Origin: Clostridium_AW malenominatum
GTDB lineage: Bacteria > Bacillota > Clostridia > Clostridiales > Clostridiaceae
NCBI RefSeq assembly: GCF_039521365.1
Contig: NZ_BAAACF010000012.1
Coordinates: 163,566 to 227,565 of the forward strand
Length of the DNA: 64,000 bases
Reading direction: 5' to 3'
Part shown: positions 8,128 through 17,311 of the stretch, one piece after another
Layout of the letters: each line of letters begins with the position of its first letter
Position numbering within the stretch: position 1 is the first letter of the stretch
Notes under the pieces: generated by a model
Databases searched by the model: none
What the model saw: only the letters and a program-made list of their open reading frames with translations
What the model was told of the DNA's origin: nothing
Position numbers and translations under genes: made by a program

Positions 8128-8755
8128 CTGCTTTCCCAACTCCCCGCAAATCATTGATGAATGTAATTAATAAATCTACTTGTGCTTTTGTTTCCTCAAT
8201 GCTCTTAGTATTATCTATAACAAAGTTAGCCTTTTCTCTTTTTTCATCTAAAGATATTTGAGCATTAATTCTATTTGCTATCTCTTCATCCTCTAGCTTA
8301 TCTCTTCCCTTTACCCTTTTCATCTGAGTTTCTCTATCCACCCATACCACTACATTTAAATCCATGTGTAAGTGCTCATTCTGTTCAAACAGGGTAGGTG
8401 CATCTACAATGCAAATTTCTTCTCCATTGCTTTGTAGCTCTTCCATTAAGCTATTAATTTCTTTCTTTATATATGGAATTATTATTTTTTCGTACTCTTT
8501 TCGCCTTTTGTCACTTTTAAATATATAAGAGCCAAATTCCATTCTTTTTAAGTTTCCTGCTTCATCTACGAATTCGCTTCCAAACTTTTCTCTTATTTCT
8601 TCTATTATAATAGGATATTTATCTAATACATGCCTAGAAATTTTATCACAATCTATAACACTAATTCCTTTATCAATAAAGAACTTAGATACAGTGCTTT
8701 TCCCGCTTCCAATTCCTCCAGTTAATCCTACCTTAAATATTTTACTTTGCTTCAT
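8111..8755 (-). CDS. coaE: Dephospho-CoA kinase
   Basis: The start is ATG 8755 (MKQSKIFKVGLTGG), with GGGAGA eight bases upstream; it overlaps the polA end by 14 bp. The 214-residue P-loop kinase has GGIGSGKST as Walker A, DCDKISR, and VDAPTLFE. It phosphorylates the 3'-hydroxyl of dephospho-CoA with ATP, the last step of coenzyme A synthesis. polA-coaE linkage is common in Firmicutes. An upstream in-frame codon at 8782 would extend it but lies inside polA without a ribosome site. Confidence 0.95.
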   Translation of the reverse strand: MKQSKIFKVGLTGGIGSGKSTVSKFFIDKGISVIDCDKISRHVLDKYPIIIEEIREKFGSEFVDEAGNLKRMEFGSYIFKSDKRRKEYEKIIIPYIKKEINSLMEELQSNGEEICIVDAPTLFEQNEHLHMDLNVVVWVDRETQMKRVKGRDKLEDEEIANRINAQISLDEKREKANFVIDNTKSIEETKAQVDLLITFINDLRGVGKAVEKAN

Positions 8756-11366
8756 ACCAATTTTCTCCCTCGTTAATATCAACCTCTAAGGGAACATTTA
8801 ATGTTAAAACATTTTCCATAGAAGTTTTAACTAGTTCTCGTACTTCTTCTAATTCTTCCTTATATACGTTTAAAATTAACTCATCATGTACTTGTAGTAT
8901 TAAAGTACTCTTTAAATTTCTCTGTTTTAGCTCTTCATATACCTTAACCATAGCCATCTTAATAATATCCGCGGCACTTCCTTGTATGGGACTATTCATA
9001 GCTAATCTTTCTCCTAAGGCACTTACCATTTTCTTTGAATTAAGTATTTCAGGAATATATCTTCTTCTATTAAGTATAGTGGTTACATACATATCCTTTT
9101 TGGCTTTTTCAATGGTGTCATCCATATATTGTTTAACATTAGGATATCTTTCAAAATAAGTATCTATATATTCTTTTGCTTCTTTTTTTGAAATATGCAA
9201 ATCCTTAGATAAACTAAAATCCCCAATACCATATACTATACCAAAGTTTACAGCCTTTGCATTACTTCTCATAGTTGAAGTTACTTCCTCTAGTGGAACT
9301 TTAAATACCTCTGAAGCTGTTTTGGTATGAATATCCGTATTATTTATAAAAGCTTCTATCATATTCGGGTCATTAGCTATGTGGGCTAAAACTCTTAATT
9401 CTATTTGTGAATAGTCTCCTGACAAAATAACAGAGTCTTCATTATTAGGTATAAAAACCTTTCTTATTTCTCTTCCCATTTCATATTTTATAGGTATGTT
9501 CTGCAAATTAGGCTCTGTGCTTGAAAGCCTTCCTGTAGTGGTTACAGTTTGGTTGAAGCTAGAGTGTATTTTTCCATCTTCATCTATTACATTTTTAAGT
9601 CCCTCTACATAGGTAGAATGTAACTTTGTTAATTGTCTATAATATGTTATTTTTGAAATAATCGGGTGTTTATCCTCTAATTCCTCTAAAACCTCTGCAT
9701 TTGTAGAGTACCCAGTTTTAGTCTTTTTAATAACCGGTAAATCTAATTTTTCAAAAAGTATTTTACCCAGTTGTTTTGGAGAGTTTATATTAAACTCTTC
9801 CTCCGCTAAAGAATAAATTTCCTTTTGCATCTTTTCAATTTCACTTACAAACTTCTCTCCAATATGGTTTAAAGTTTCTTCATCTACTTTAAAGCCTTCA
9901 ACTTCCATAGATGCTAACACTTTCCCTAAGGGAAGTTCCACTTTATAATAAAGTGCTTCCATATCATAGTTTTTAATTTGAGAATTTAATTCCTTATATA
10001 AATTTTTTAGTAAGGATATTTCATTTACATGCTGATTTTCATCTATTTTTATTAGGATTTTTAAATATTCTCTAATTAATGTATCTAATTCATAGTCTTT
10101 TCTTGAAGGATCTACTAAATATGCAGCTATCTTTGTATCAAATACTAAGTTTTTAAAATCTATGCCCATTTTGTATAAAATAGAATAAGGGATTTTTATA
10201 TCGTGGCATATTTTTCTTAAGTCTTCATTTTCAAATAATATTTTTAATGTGGATAAGGTTTCTTCCTTACTTTCTTCTAAGATTTCCTTAAGGAAAATTA
10301 CGTAATTCTTTTCATTATAGTTTAAGAAGATTTTTTCTATAAGGCTCTTTGAAAATACATTTTCACTTTGGAGTTTAAAGGTAAGGAAAACTTCTTCTTT
10401 AATCTCATCAAATAGCTCTTTTAATTTATTTAAGCTCTCTACATTTTCATAGGAGGCCTTTATTTCTTCTTCCTCTATTTCATCTACATTTCCCTCAGAA
10501 GGGATTTTATCTAAAAGAGATTTAAATTGAAGGTCAATAAATAATCTTCTAACCCCATCTCTATCAAAGTTTTCCTTTGACTTTATAGCCTCTAAGTCCA
10601 CATCTATTGGAACTTCTCTAATTATTGTAGCTAGCTTCTTGCTGAAAATCGCATCTTCTCTATGTTCCATTAAGTTCTCTTTTACTTTTTTACCACTTAT
10701 ATTTTCTACATTATTTAATAAATTTTCTATGCTTCCATACTCTTTTATTAGTTTATAAGCAGTCTTTTCTCCTATACCTGGAACCCCTGGTATATTGTCT
10801 GAAGGATCTCCCATTAACCCCTTTACATCAATAAACTGAGTAGGAGTTACTCCCATTTCTTCAATCATTCTTGTTCTATCATATATTTCTTTTTCCGTTA
10901 TACCTTTTTTAGTTATAACTACTCTGGTTTTATCCGATGCCAATTGAAGGGCATCTCTATCTCCAGTAACAATATAAACCTCTATGCCATTTTCCTCTGC
11001 TACTTTAGATATAGTTCCAATTAAATCATCCGCTTCAAAACCATCTATTTCATATATATCTATAGCTAACTTTTTTAGTAAATCCTTTGCAATAGGAAAT
11101 TGCTCTGCCAGTTCCGGTGGCATCTTTTTTCTTCCTGCTTTATAATCTTGGTACTCATTATGTCTAAAAGTAGGCCCACTTCTATCAAAAGTACAAACTA
11201 CATATTGTGGATTTAACTCCTCCTTCATCTTTAAAAGCATATTAGTAAATCCATAAATTGCATTAGTATGTACTCCTTCATTATTAGTTAATAAAGGTAG
11301 GGCATAAAAGGCTCTATACATCAAACTATTGCCATCAAGTAGCAACATAACTTCCTTACTATTCAT
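8742..11366 (-). CDS. polA: DNA polymerase I
   Basis: The 874-residue protein has a 5'-3' flap nuclease domain at the N-terminus (LLDGNSLMYRAF, EADDLIG, VTGDRDALQL, GDPSDNIPGVPGIG). A middle exonuclease-like domain follows, then a family A polymerase with motif A (SGDYSQIELRV), motif B (RSNAKAVNFGIVYG) and motif C (QVHDELI). The middle domain lacks the Asp-x-Glu of Exo I (the position reads EVFLTFKL), so 3'-5' proofreading is probably absent, as in many Firmicutes. It acts in lagging-strand maturation and excision repair. Its ATG overlaps the aroC stop as TAATG, implying coupling. Confidence 0.96.
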   Translation of the reverse strand: MNSKEVMLLLDGNSLMYRAFYALPLLTNNEGVHTNAIYGFTNMLLKMKEELNPQYVVCTFDRSGPTFRHNEYQDYKAGRKKMPPELAEQFPIAKDLLKKLAIDIYEIDGFEADDLIGTISKVAEENGIEVYIVTGDRDALQLASDKTRVVITKKGITEKEIYDRTRMIEEMGVTPTQFIDVKGLMGDPSDNIPGVPGIGEKTAYKLIKEYGSIENLLNNVENISGKKVKENLMEHREDAIFSKKLATIIREVPIDVDLEAIKSKENFDRDGVRRLFIDLQFKSLLDKIPSEGNVDEIEEEEIKASYENVESLNKLKELFDEIKEEVFLTFKLQSENVFSKSLIEKIFLNYNEKNYVIFLKEILEESKEETLSTLKILFENEDLRKICHDIKIPYSILYKMGIDFKNLVFDTKIAAYLVDPSRKDYELDTLIREYLKILIKIDENQHVNEISLLKNLYKELNSQIKNYDMEALYYKVELPLGKVLASMEVEGFKVDEETLNHIGEKFVSEIEKMQKEIYSLAEEEFNINSPKQLGKILFEKLDLPVIKKTKTGYSTNAEVLEELEDKHPIISKITYYRQLTKLHSTYVEGLKNVIDEDGKIHSSFNQTVTTTGRLSSTEPNLQNIPIKYEMGREIRKVFIPNNEDSVILSGDYSQIELRVLAHIANDPNMIEAFINNTDIHTKTASEVFKVPLEEVTSTMRSNAKAVNFGIVYGIGDFSLSKDLHISKKEAKEYIDTYFERYPNVKQYMDDTIEKAKKDMYVTTILNRRRYIPEILNSKKMVSALGERLAMNSPIQGSAADIIKMAMVKVYEELKQRNLKSTLILQVHDELILNVYKEELEEVRELVKTSMENVLTLNVPLEVDINEGENWYEAK

Positions 11367-12505
11367 TAATTATCTCTCCCATCAAATATTTCTACTGCTC
11401 TTTTAAAATCCATAAACTGATCACTCGGAAACTTAAGAAGCATTTCTCTTAATATATAAAAGGCCACTAAATTTTCTAAAACTATGGAAGCAGGTACCAC
11501 AGCAGAAACATCTGAGCGTTCATATCTAGTACTCTTTTCTTCCTTAGTTTTTAAGTCTACAGTTCTTATAGACTTTTTAATAGAAGGTATAGGCTTTATA
11601 AATACTTTAATATCTATATTTTCTCCATTAGATACCCCAGCCTCTATACCGCCACAATTATTAGTAGGCCTAACAAATTTTCCTTCCTTATATAGTATCT
11701 CATCATTAAAGGTACTTCCTTTTAAGGACAAATCTAAACCATTTCCAAATTCTATAGCTTTAACTCCTTGTAGAGACATTATACCATAGCTTAAAATTCC
11801 ATCTAATTTCCTATCCCACTGAGAATAACTACCTATTCCCATGGGAACACCTTTAATAGAAAGCTGTATGCTTCCTCCTATAGTTTCTCCCTCTTCTTTA
11901 CATATATCAATGATTTTCTTAAAGTTTTCCTCCGCTTCTTTACTATAGCATCTAACCAAGCTTTTATTTATTTCTTCATATACTTCATTATCAAAAATAT
12001 CCGCAACTTCATCATGGTTATTTCCTATACTATGTACTTTACTTCTTATATCTATCCCTATTTCTAGAAGCATGGCTTTACACAAAGCCCCTACAGCTGT
12101 TCTAATAGCCGTTTCTCTAGCAGAGGTCCTTTCGATAGAATCTCTTATGTCTCCACTTCCATATTTAAAATACCCTACTAAATCCCCATGACCTGGTCTT
12201 GGTATAGTAATCTTTTCCTCTTCCTCTGGCTCCCTATTTATTATATCTTTCCATTTTTCATAATCTTTATTATAAATTAGCATAGTTATAGGGTTTCCTG
12301 TGGTTTTATTTCCTCTTAATCCAGAAATAATTTCTACCCTATCCTCTTCAATCTTCATTCTTTCTCCTCTGCCATATCCAACCTGTCTTCTCTTTAATTC
12401 ATTATTTATGTAATCTATATCAACTATAAAATTTGATGGGATTCCATCTAATATGGCAACTAAAGCTTTTCCATGAGATTCCCCAGCATCTAGAAATCTT
12501 AACAT
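11366..12505 (-). CDS. aroC: Chorismate synthase
   Basis: The start is ATG 12505 (MLRFLDAGESHG), with GGAGA seven bases upstream; the reading open to 12571 has no support. The 379-residue protein has the chorismate synthase signatures GESHG, GRGERM, RPGHGDLVGYFKYG and SARETA. It converts EPSP to chorismate using reduced FMN, the last common step of aromatic amino-acid synthesis. It heads the polA-coaE-transglycosylase operon, while other shikimate genes are not in the window. Confidence 0.96.
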   Translation of the reverse strand: MLRFLDAGESHGKALVAILDGIPSNFIVDIDYINNELKRRQVGYGRGERMKIEEDRVEIISGLRGNKTTGNPITMLIYNKDYEKWKDIINREPEEEEKITIPRPGHGDLVGYFKYGSGDIRDSIERTSARETAIRTAVGALCKAMLLEIGIDIRSKVHSIGNNHDEVADIFDNEVYEEINKSLVRCYSKEAEENFKKIIDICKEEGETIGGSIQLSIKGVPMGIGSYSQWDRKLDGILSYGIMSLQGVKAIEFGNGLDLSLKGSTFNDEILYKEGKFVRPTNNCGGIEAGVSNGENIDIKVFIKPIPSIKKSIRTVDLKTKEEKSTRYERSDVSAVVPASIVLENLVAFYILREMLLKFPSDQFMDFKRAVEIFDGRDN

Positions 12506-12763
12506 ATTTATCTCTCCTAAAATATTTTCTATTACATTTATTATTTTACACTTTATTGTAACATAATTCACCCTTTTTAAGGGGTTATAGATTACAAATT
12601 TTATTTTAAGTCATTATAGATTATATAGAACTACTATAATAAATTTTTTCATAACTATTTAATTCTCTCTTTCTGTAGCTTTAATTTACAGCTTCCATTT
12701 TCTGTTGATAAATGTAATTTTTTAGAATAAAATTAGTCATACACTTAATTTTGGAGGTGAATC

Positions 12764-13423
12764 ATGTACAAACTTTCCTACGAAAACACAAATAATATTC
12801 CCGTTTTTAAATGCGACTACTGTGGAAGTTGCTCGGGTATATTAGAATCCACATGCCACGTAAAAGGAAAGATTCGAGGTTGTTGCTGGTATTTTCCAAA
12901 GTACAATCTTATTGACATTAAAAATATATTAGATGGGGGACATAAAAGTTTCATATATAAATTGCTAAATATGAAAAACGCCCATATAAATAAATATTGT
13001 ATAGATGTCAATGGGGAATTTCATGAAGAGGATTATCTAAAATATAAAAGAGAAACTATGGAAGAAGATTATGATTTTGATAGTAAATTATTTTATAAGA
13101 TATGTCCTTTTAATACTCAAAAGGGTTGTAACTTAGATTTTAACTTAAGACCTCATCCATGCAACTTATATTTATGCAGAGAGATTATTAAGCTTTCTGG
13201 AGATGAATATAATAAATATTCTAAGGAAAGAAAAGATTATTTTGCTTATTGTAATTATTATGATGAATTATTAAAAGACCACTTAATAGAAAATAAAATT
13301 AATTTAACAACTTCACCTTATGAGTGTATAGATTTAATTGAAGGCATTGATATACCTAAATTTGAGTACAGAACTCTAGAAAGTATTGATTTCACTTCAG
13401 GCGACGATATCTTAGCAGGATAG
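12764..13423 (+). CDS. Cys-rich protein of unknown function
   Basis: GGAGG precedes the ATG. The 219-residue soluble protein has 13 cysteines in two clusters: CDYCGSC followed by a CC pair near the N-terminus, and CPFN...GC...RPHPCNLYLC in the middle. The arrangement with HPC recalls YkgJ-type putative metal- or Fe-S-binding proteins, but I do not recognise the family with certainty. It stands alone between aroC (divergent) and the convergent yjiH-like gene, with a shared terminator downstream. Metal or cluster binding is inference from the Cys pattern. Confidence 0.75.
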   Translation: MYKLSYENTNNIPVFKCDYCGSCSGILESTCHVKGKIRGCCWYFPKYNLIDIKNILDGGHKSFIYKLLNMKNAHINKYCIDVNGEFHEEDYLKYKRETMEEDYDFDSKLFYKICPFNTQKGCNLDFNLRPHPCNLYLCREIIKLSGDEYNKYSKERKDYFAYCNYYDELLKDHLIENKINLTTSPYECIDLIEGIDIPKFEYRTLESIDFTSGDDILAG

Positions 13424-13428
13424 AAAAT

Positions 13429-13485
13429 AAAATGCTATATAATGTGCTTTATACTAATGCATAGAGTCACATTATATAGCATTTT
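13429..13485. terminator. Bidirectional terminator between convergent genes
   Basis: Perfect 18-bp arms, AAAATGCTATATAATGTG (13429-13446) and its complement (13468-13485), with A/T runs on both sides. It serves the Cys-rich gene on plus and the YjiH gene on minus. Confidence 0.88.
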
Positions 13486-13493
13486 CAATATTA

Positions 13494-14816
13494 TTATAGA
13501 ATTATATAAGCTAATGGTGCTGTAATAATCAATGATAATACTACTCTTTGGAACCATATAATAACTATATCTTTTATAGTTAATGGTATTTCTGTTGATA
13601 ACATACATGGGATTGAAGCTGAGAAGAATAATATTTCAGATACACACATTACAGCTATTATAAACCTTGTTACTAGCGGGGTTTTAGCAACTACTATTGC
13701 AGGAAGTAACATTTCTGCAATACTAATAGCACTAGCTTTTGCTGCTAATAATGGCTCAGGTATTCTTAATAAGAGTGTAAATGGATAAAATAAATATCCT
13801 ACTAAGTCAAAAATAGGTGTATATTTTGCTATAACTAATCCTAAAAATCCTATGGACATAAGGGTTGGAGCTATGCTTATTGCAAGCATTATACCGTCTT
13901 TAAGATTAATTAGTACATTTTCCATAAGAGATGGAGCTTTGTCTGCAGCTATCATGCCTTCTCTCCATGCTCTTCTAAATATATCGCCCTTCTCTTCTGA
14001 TTCTCTGTCACCTTGAACTCCACCATAATATTCATCTGGTTTTTTACTTAAAGGTGCCAATCTAGCTGTAATTGCAGTTACTATAAAGGTGATTAAAAAA
14101 GTCAACCAAAAATAAGTATTCCATAAATGCATTATATCAAGGGTTTTTGCTACTATAATCATAAATGTTGCTGAAACCGTTGAAAATCCTGTGGCTATAA
14201 TACAAGCTTCTTTCGTTGTATACTTTCCTTCTTTATAAACTCTATTAGTTATTAATAGTGCTAAGGAATAGCTACCCACAAAGGACGCCACTGCATCTAT
14301 GGCTGACCTTCCTGGAGTTTTCCATAAAGGCTTCATTATAGGTCTTGCAAATACTCCTACAAATTCCATTAATCCATAGCTAACTAAAAAGGCTAGGAAT
14401 ACTGATCCTATAGGAACAATTGTAGATACCGGAACAACTACCTTTCCATATACGAAAGGAATCATATCCGCTTCAAATAATGGCTTTGGACCTATTTTAA
14501 ATACTGCCATATAAACCACTACAACTCCTATGATTTTTAAAAATGAAAATACCTTGTTTACGGTATTCTTCTTCCATGTTCCACTGACAAATGGATATAT
14601 TCCCCCTATAGTTACTATTAATGGTCCATATACATTATTGAAATAAGGTATTTTTCTAATATTATTTACAATATGGTCAATAGGTATAGTTTTACTTGTG
14701 CCTATAGTAATAGGTATAAAAAACATAAAAATTCCAATGGCGCTGTAAAGAATGAGTTTTAAAGCATTACTGGTTGTACTATTTTTAAGTTTAAGATTAA
14801 GATTTGATTCTCCCAT
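13494..14816 (-). CDS. YjiH-family membrane protein with nucleoside-recognition (Gate) domains
   Basis: The 440-residue polytopic membrane protein starts at an ATG preceded by GGGGGAG. It shows about ten hydrophobic segments, with Gate-type stretches around ASFVGSYSLALLITN and LLAAKASAISIAEMLLPA, typical of the YjiH family, which is related to SpoIIIAE/SpmA/SpmB and nucleoside-transporter gates. The substrate is unknown. It is monocistronic, with its own terminator and a TATAAT at 14856-14851 upstream. Confidence 0.82.
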   Translation of the reverse strand: MGESNLNLKLKNSTTSNALKLILYSAIGIFMFFIPITIGTSKTIPIDHIVNNIRKIPYFNNVYGPLIVTIGGIYPFVSGTWKKNTVNKVFSFLKIIGVVVVYMAVFKIGPKPLFEADMIPFVYGKVVVPVSTIVPIGSVFLAFLVSYGLMEFVGVFARPIMKPLWKTPGRSAIDAVASFVGSYSLALLITNRVYKEGKYTTKEACIIATGFSTVSATFMIIVAKTLDIMHLWNTYFWLTFLITFIVTAITARLAPLSKKPDEYYGGVQGDRESEEKGDIFRRAWREGMIAADKAPSLMENVLINLKDGIMLAISIAPTLMSIGFLGLVIAKYTPIFDLVGYLFYPFTLLLRIPEPLLAAKASAISIAEMLLPAIVVAKTPLVTRFIIAVMCVSEILFFSASIPCMLSTEIPLTIKDIVIIWFQRVVLSLIITAPLAYIIL

Positions 14817-14934
14817 TTTAACTCCCCCTTATTTTGTATAGTATATTTATATTATACAAAATTTTCCGTCAATTTTGAAGTAGTGTGATTAAAATTTTGT
14901 ATACTTGCTTATTATATCTATAAATAAATTTAAC

Positions 14935-14964
14935 TTGACTTATTTAAGTTAAATATGGTATTAT
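14935..14964 (+). promoter_or_regulatory. Promoter of tRNA-Leu(CAA)
   Basis: TTGACT (14935-14940), 18-bp spacer, TATTAT (14959-14964), 13 bp before the mature tRNA. Confidence 0.75.
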
Positions 14965-14977
14965 TTTTTTATCACGA

Positions 14978-15064
14978 GCCGAAGTGGTGGAATCGGCAGA
15001 CGCGCCGGACTCAAAATCCGGTGGGGTTAAACCCGTGCGGGTTCAAGTCCCGCCTTCGGCACCA
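14978..15064 (+). tRNA. tRNA-Leu (anticodon CAA)
   Basis: Acceptor stem GCCGAAG/CTTCGGC with encoded ACCA, TPsiC arm GGTTCAAGTCC and a long variable arm. Anticodon stem CCGGA/TCCGG holds the loop CTCAAAA, giving anticodon CAA for TTG codons. It is a single-gene unit with its own promoter and terminator. Confidence 0.97.
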
Positions 15065-15069
15065 CTGTT

Positions 15070-15096
15070 ATCCACACTTTTATGTGTGGATTTTTT
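15070..15096 (+). terminator. Terminator of tRNA-Leu(CAA)
   Basis: ATCCACAC pairs with GTGTGGAT across a short loop, followed by TTTTTT. Confidence 0.88.
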
Positions 15097-15157
15097 ATGT
15101 CTAAATGTCACTACGTTAAAAAATACATATAATTACTTAATGACATATGAAATCAAA

Positions 15158-15181
15158 AAAGAGTCTTATTTAGACTCTTTT
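15158..15181 (-). terminator. Terminator overlapping the end of the 46-residue ORF
   Basis: AAGAGTC and GACTCTT arms flank a 7-nt loop that holds the stop codon on the minus strand, followed by TTTTTT. The A/T runs on both sides could also make it work on the plus strand. Confidence 0.75.
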
Positions 15182-15306
15182 CTTATACTCTTATATTTTG
15201 ATTGTGTTCTTTCTTCAGGATTTATATAATCATAATCACCATTTTCAGTTTTTCTCAAACCTAATGAGGCCATTTGTTTCTTAGTGGTTTTACGTTTATT
15301 AACCAT
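15166..15306 (-). CDS. Small basic protein, 46 residues, unknown
   Basis: An ATG at 15306 preceded by GAAGGAGGGG opens a 46-codon frame beginning MVNKRKTTKKQMASLGLRK and ending with a stop inside a terminator hairpin. The strong ribosome site, lysine-rich composition and precisely placed terminator argue that it is a real gene. There is no signal peptide or membrane segment. I do not recognise the family. It lies between tRNA-Leu and the MATE gene on the minus strand. Confidence 0.68.
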   Translation of the reverse strand: MVNKRKTTKKQMASLGLRKTENGDYDYINPEERTQSKYKSIRKESK

Positions 15307-15374
15307 AAAAACCCCTCCTTCTCTAGTACTAGAATCACCAGTTAGAGAAAATTTATGCTACTTTGCTCTAAACA

Positions 15375-16736
15375 TTACCTTCCTTTACTATCTACCAATA
15401 TATTTCTATAAAAAGCTCTAAAACAAGCAATAGTTGTAAGCGCCGCCAATATATCCGCTATAGGTTCTGCCATTAAAACCCCACCTAATTTATTTGAAAA
15501 AAACCTTGGAAGTATAAAAATAAGTGGGATTAATAATACTACTTTTCTAAGCAATGCTAGCATAAGAGATATTTTCGCTTGTCCCAAGGCTAAAAATGTC
15601 TGTTGACAAGCTATTTGTGCTCCAAACAAAAAAATTCCTGCAAAAAATATTCTTATACTCCATGATGTAATTTCTACAAGTTGAGGTTTATTATTAAATA
15701 TAGCTACGAAGGTTCCTGGAAATAACATAAGTAATGCCCACATAATTACTGTGTAAGTAAGACAACTTTTTAATAACAGTTTAAAAGTTTCTTTTACCCT
15801 ATTTAACTGTTTAGAACCAAAATTATAGCTTATAATAGGCTGAGCCCCTTGAGTTAATCCCATAAGTGGAAGTAATACTATCTGCATAATGCTACTCATT
15901 ATTGTCATGGCTCCTACTGCTAAATCTCCCCCATATACTTGCAACTTATTATTTAGTGATATTAATACTAAACTCTCAGTAGACTGCATTATAAAGGGCG
16001 ATATCCCTAAAGCCATGGTAGATAATACAACTTTGTAATCTGGAATAAAATATTTTTTTCTGATTTTTATTATACTTTTCTTTCCAAATAAAAATACGAC
16101 AACCCATAGAGCTGATACTATTTGAGCTATGATAGTAGCCAATGCTGCTCCCTTAACACCCATATTAAGCCCAAATATAAATATAGGATCTAATATAGTA
16201 TTTATAACAGCACCTACTAATACTGTAATCATACCTGTTTTAGCAAAGCCTTGAGTATTAATAAAAGGGTTCATCCCTAAAGCAATTTGAACGAAAACAG
16301 TTCCTATTAAATATATGGTTAAATAATCATTAGCGAATCCAATAGTCTTATCACTAGCTCCAAAGGCCCAAAGCATGGGAGTTTTAAATACAGCAAAAAT
16401 TATTGTGAGTACTGCCCCTACTATTATCAACATAATAAAGCTATTAGTCATAATTTTCTCTGCTCCATCTTTATCCTTTTCCCCCATTTTTATAGCAGCT
16501 AAAGGCGCTCCACCCATACCCACTAAAGAACTAAAGGCTGATATTATCATTATTATGGGAAAAGCTACTCCAACCCCAGCCATAGCTAACTCTCCATTTG
16601 CCATTCTACCAATAAAAATTCTATCTACTATGTTATATAGTACATTAACCATTTGAGCTACAATGGCTGGCAGGGCTAACTTAACTAATAGTTTTCCTAC
16701 ACTTCCTGTTCCTAAATCAATATTTTTATTTGTCAT
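15375..16736 (-). CDS. MATE-family multidrug efflux transporter
   Basis: The 453-residue protein has twelve predicted hydrophobic segments in two similar halves, and the NorM/MATE start MTNKNIDLGTGSVGKLLVKLALPAIVAQMVN. It resembles the MepA-type branch, which exports cationic drugs by Na+ or H+ antiport. GGAGATAAAG precedes the ATG, which overlaps the end of the ArsR-type regulator by 11 bp. Cotranscription with an MFS exporter and a regulator suggests an inducible efflux operon. The substrate cannot be read from sequence. Confidence 0.9.
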   Translation of the reverse strand: MTNKNIDLGTGSVGKLLVKLALPAIVAQMVNVLYNIVDRIFIGRMANGELAMAGVGVAFPIIMIISAFSSLVGMGGAPLAAIKMGEKDKDGAEKIMTNSFIMLIIVGAVLTIIFAVFKTPMLWAFGASDKTIGFANDYLTIYLIGTVFVQIALGMNPFINTQGFAKTGMITVLVGAVINTILDPIFIFGLNMGVKGAALATIIAQIVSALWVVVFLFGKKSIIKIRKKYFIPDYKVVLSTMALGISPFIMQSTESLVLISLNNKLQVYGGDLAVGAMTIMSSIMQIVLLPLMGLTQGAQPIISYNFGSKQLNRVKETFKLLLKSCLTYTVIMWALLMLFPGTFVAIFNNKPQLVEITSWSIRIFFAGIFLFGAQIACQQTFLALGQAKISLMLALLRKVVLLIPLIFILPRFFSNKLGGVLMAEPIADILAALTTIACFRAFYRNILVDSKGR

Positions 16737-17307
16737 CTTTATCTCCTTTAACTTTAAATATTGTACTAAAAAAGTGATATTCTTCTAATTTATCTGAAGC
16801 ATTCCTATTCTTACTGATATGATTTTTACAAAATCTATCTACATATTCTTTAAACTCTTTAAACTCTTTTTCTGTTAAGTATACAGAGTTTAATCTTATG
16901 GTTTGTGGGAAATCTTCTTCTCTGTCTTCATCTAGTTGTTTAAAAACTATACTTTTACTTTCTTCGTATATTGAATTTATTAACTTCTTAGTTTCATCTA
17001 AGAATATCCCTTTAATATCCGGACTAGCTTCTTCACTTTTTATTTCAAAAACCTTTGCTGTCAACTCATAATACTTTGTTATTATACCATTTATTTCTCC
17101 AGTTCTAGTTAAATGTAATATCCCTACTTTTTCTAGCTTTTTTACATGATAATGCACCTTAGCAGGTACTTCGCCCAACGAATCAGCTAACTCTTTAACG
17201 GTTAAGGCTCTATTTTCATCTTTAAAATATTTAATTATTTTCATTCTATAGGGATCTGATACAGCTTTAATCTCTTCAATAGTACTTAAAATTTTTATAT
17301 CTTCCAT
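16726..17307 (-). CDS. ArsR/HTH_20-type winged-helix transcriptional regulator
   Basis: The 193-residue protein has an N-terminal winged helix (residues about 10-80: IKAVSDPYRMKIIKYF, LTVKELADSLG, AKVHYHVKKLEKVGIL) and a C-terminal region of about 100 residues without recognisable motifs, perhaps for ligand sensing. No ArsR metal-binding ELCVCDL motif is present. It sits between the MFS and MATE genes, 4 bp from the former, so it is probably an autoregulated local regulator. The perfect dyad over the operon promoter at 18591-18609 is its likely operator. Confidence 0.87.
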   Translation of the reverse strand: MEDIKILSTIEEIKAVSDPYRMKIIKYFKDENRALTVKELADSLGEVPAKVHYHVKKLEKVGILHLTRTGEINGIITKYYELTAKVFEIKSEEASPDIKGIFLDETKKLINSIYEESKSIVFKQLDEDREEDFPQTIRLNSVYLTEKEFKEFKEYVDRFCKNHISKNRNASDKLEEYHFFSTIFKVKGDKDDK

Positions 17308-17311
17308 GTCT

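Noticed and set aside
14984..15229. Plus-strand reading frame beginning within tRNA-Leu(CAA)
   Set aside because: It starts inside the mature tRNA, crosses its terminator and encodes nothing recognisable.
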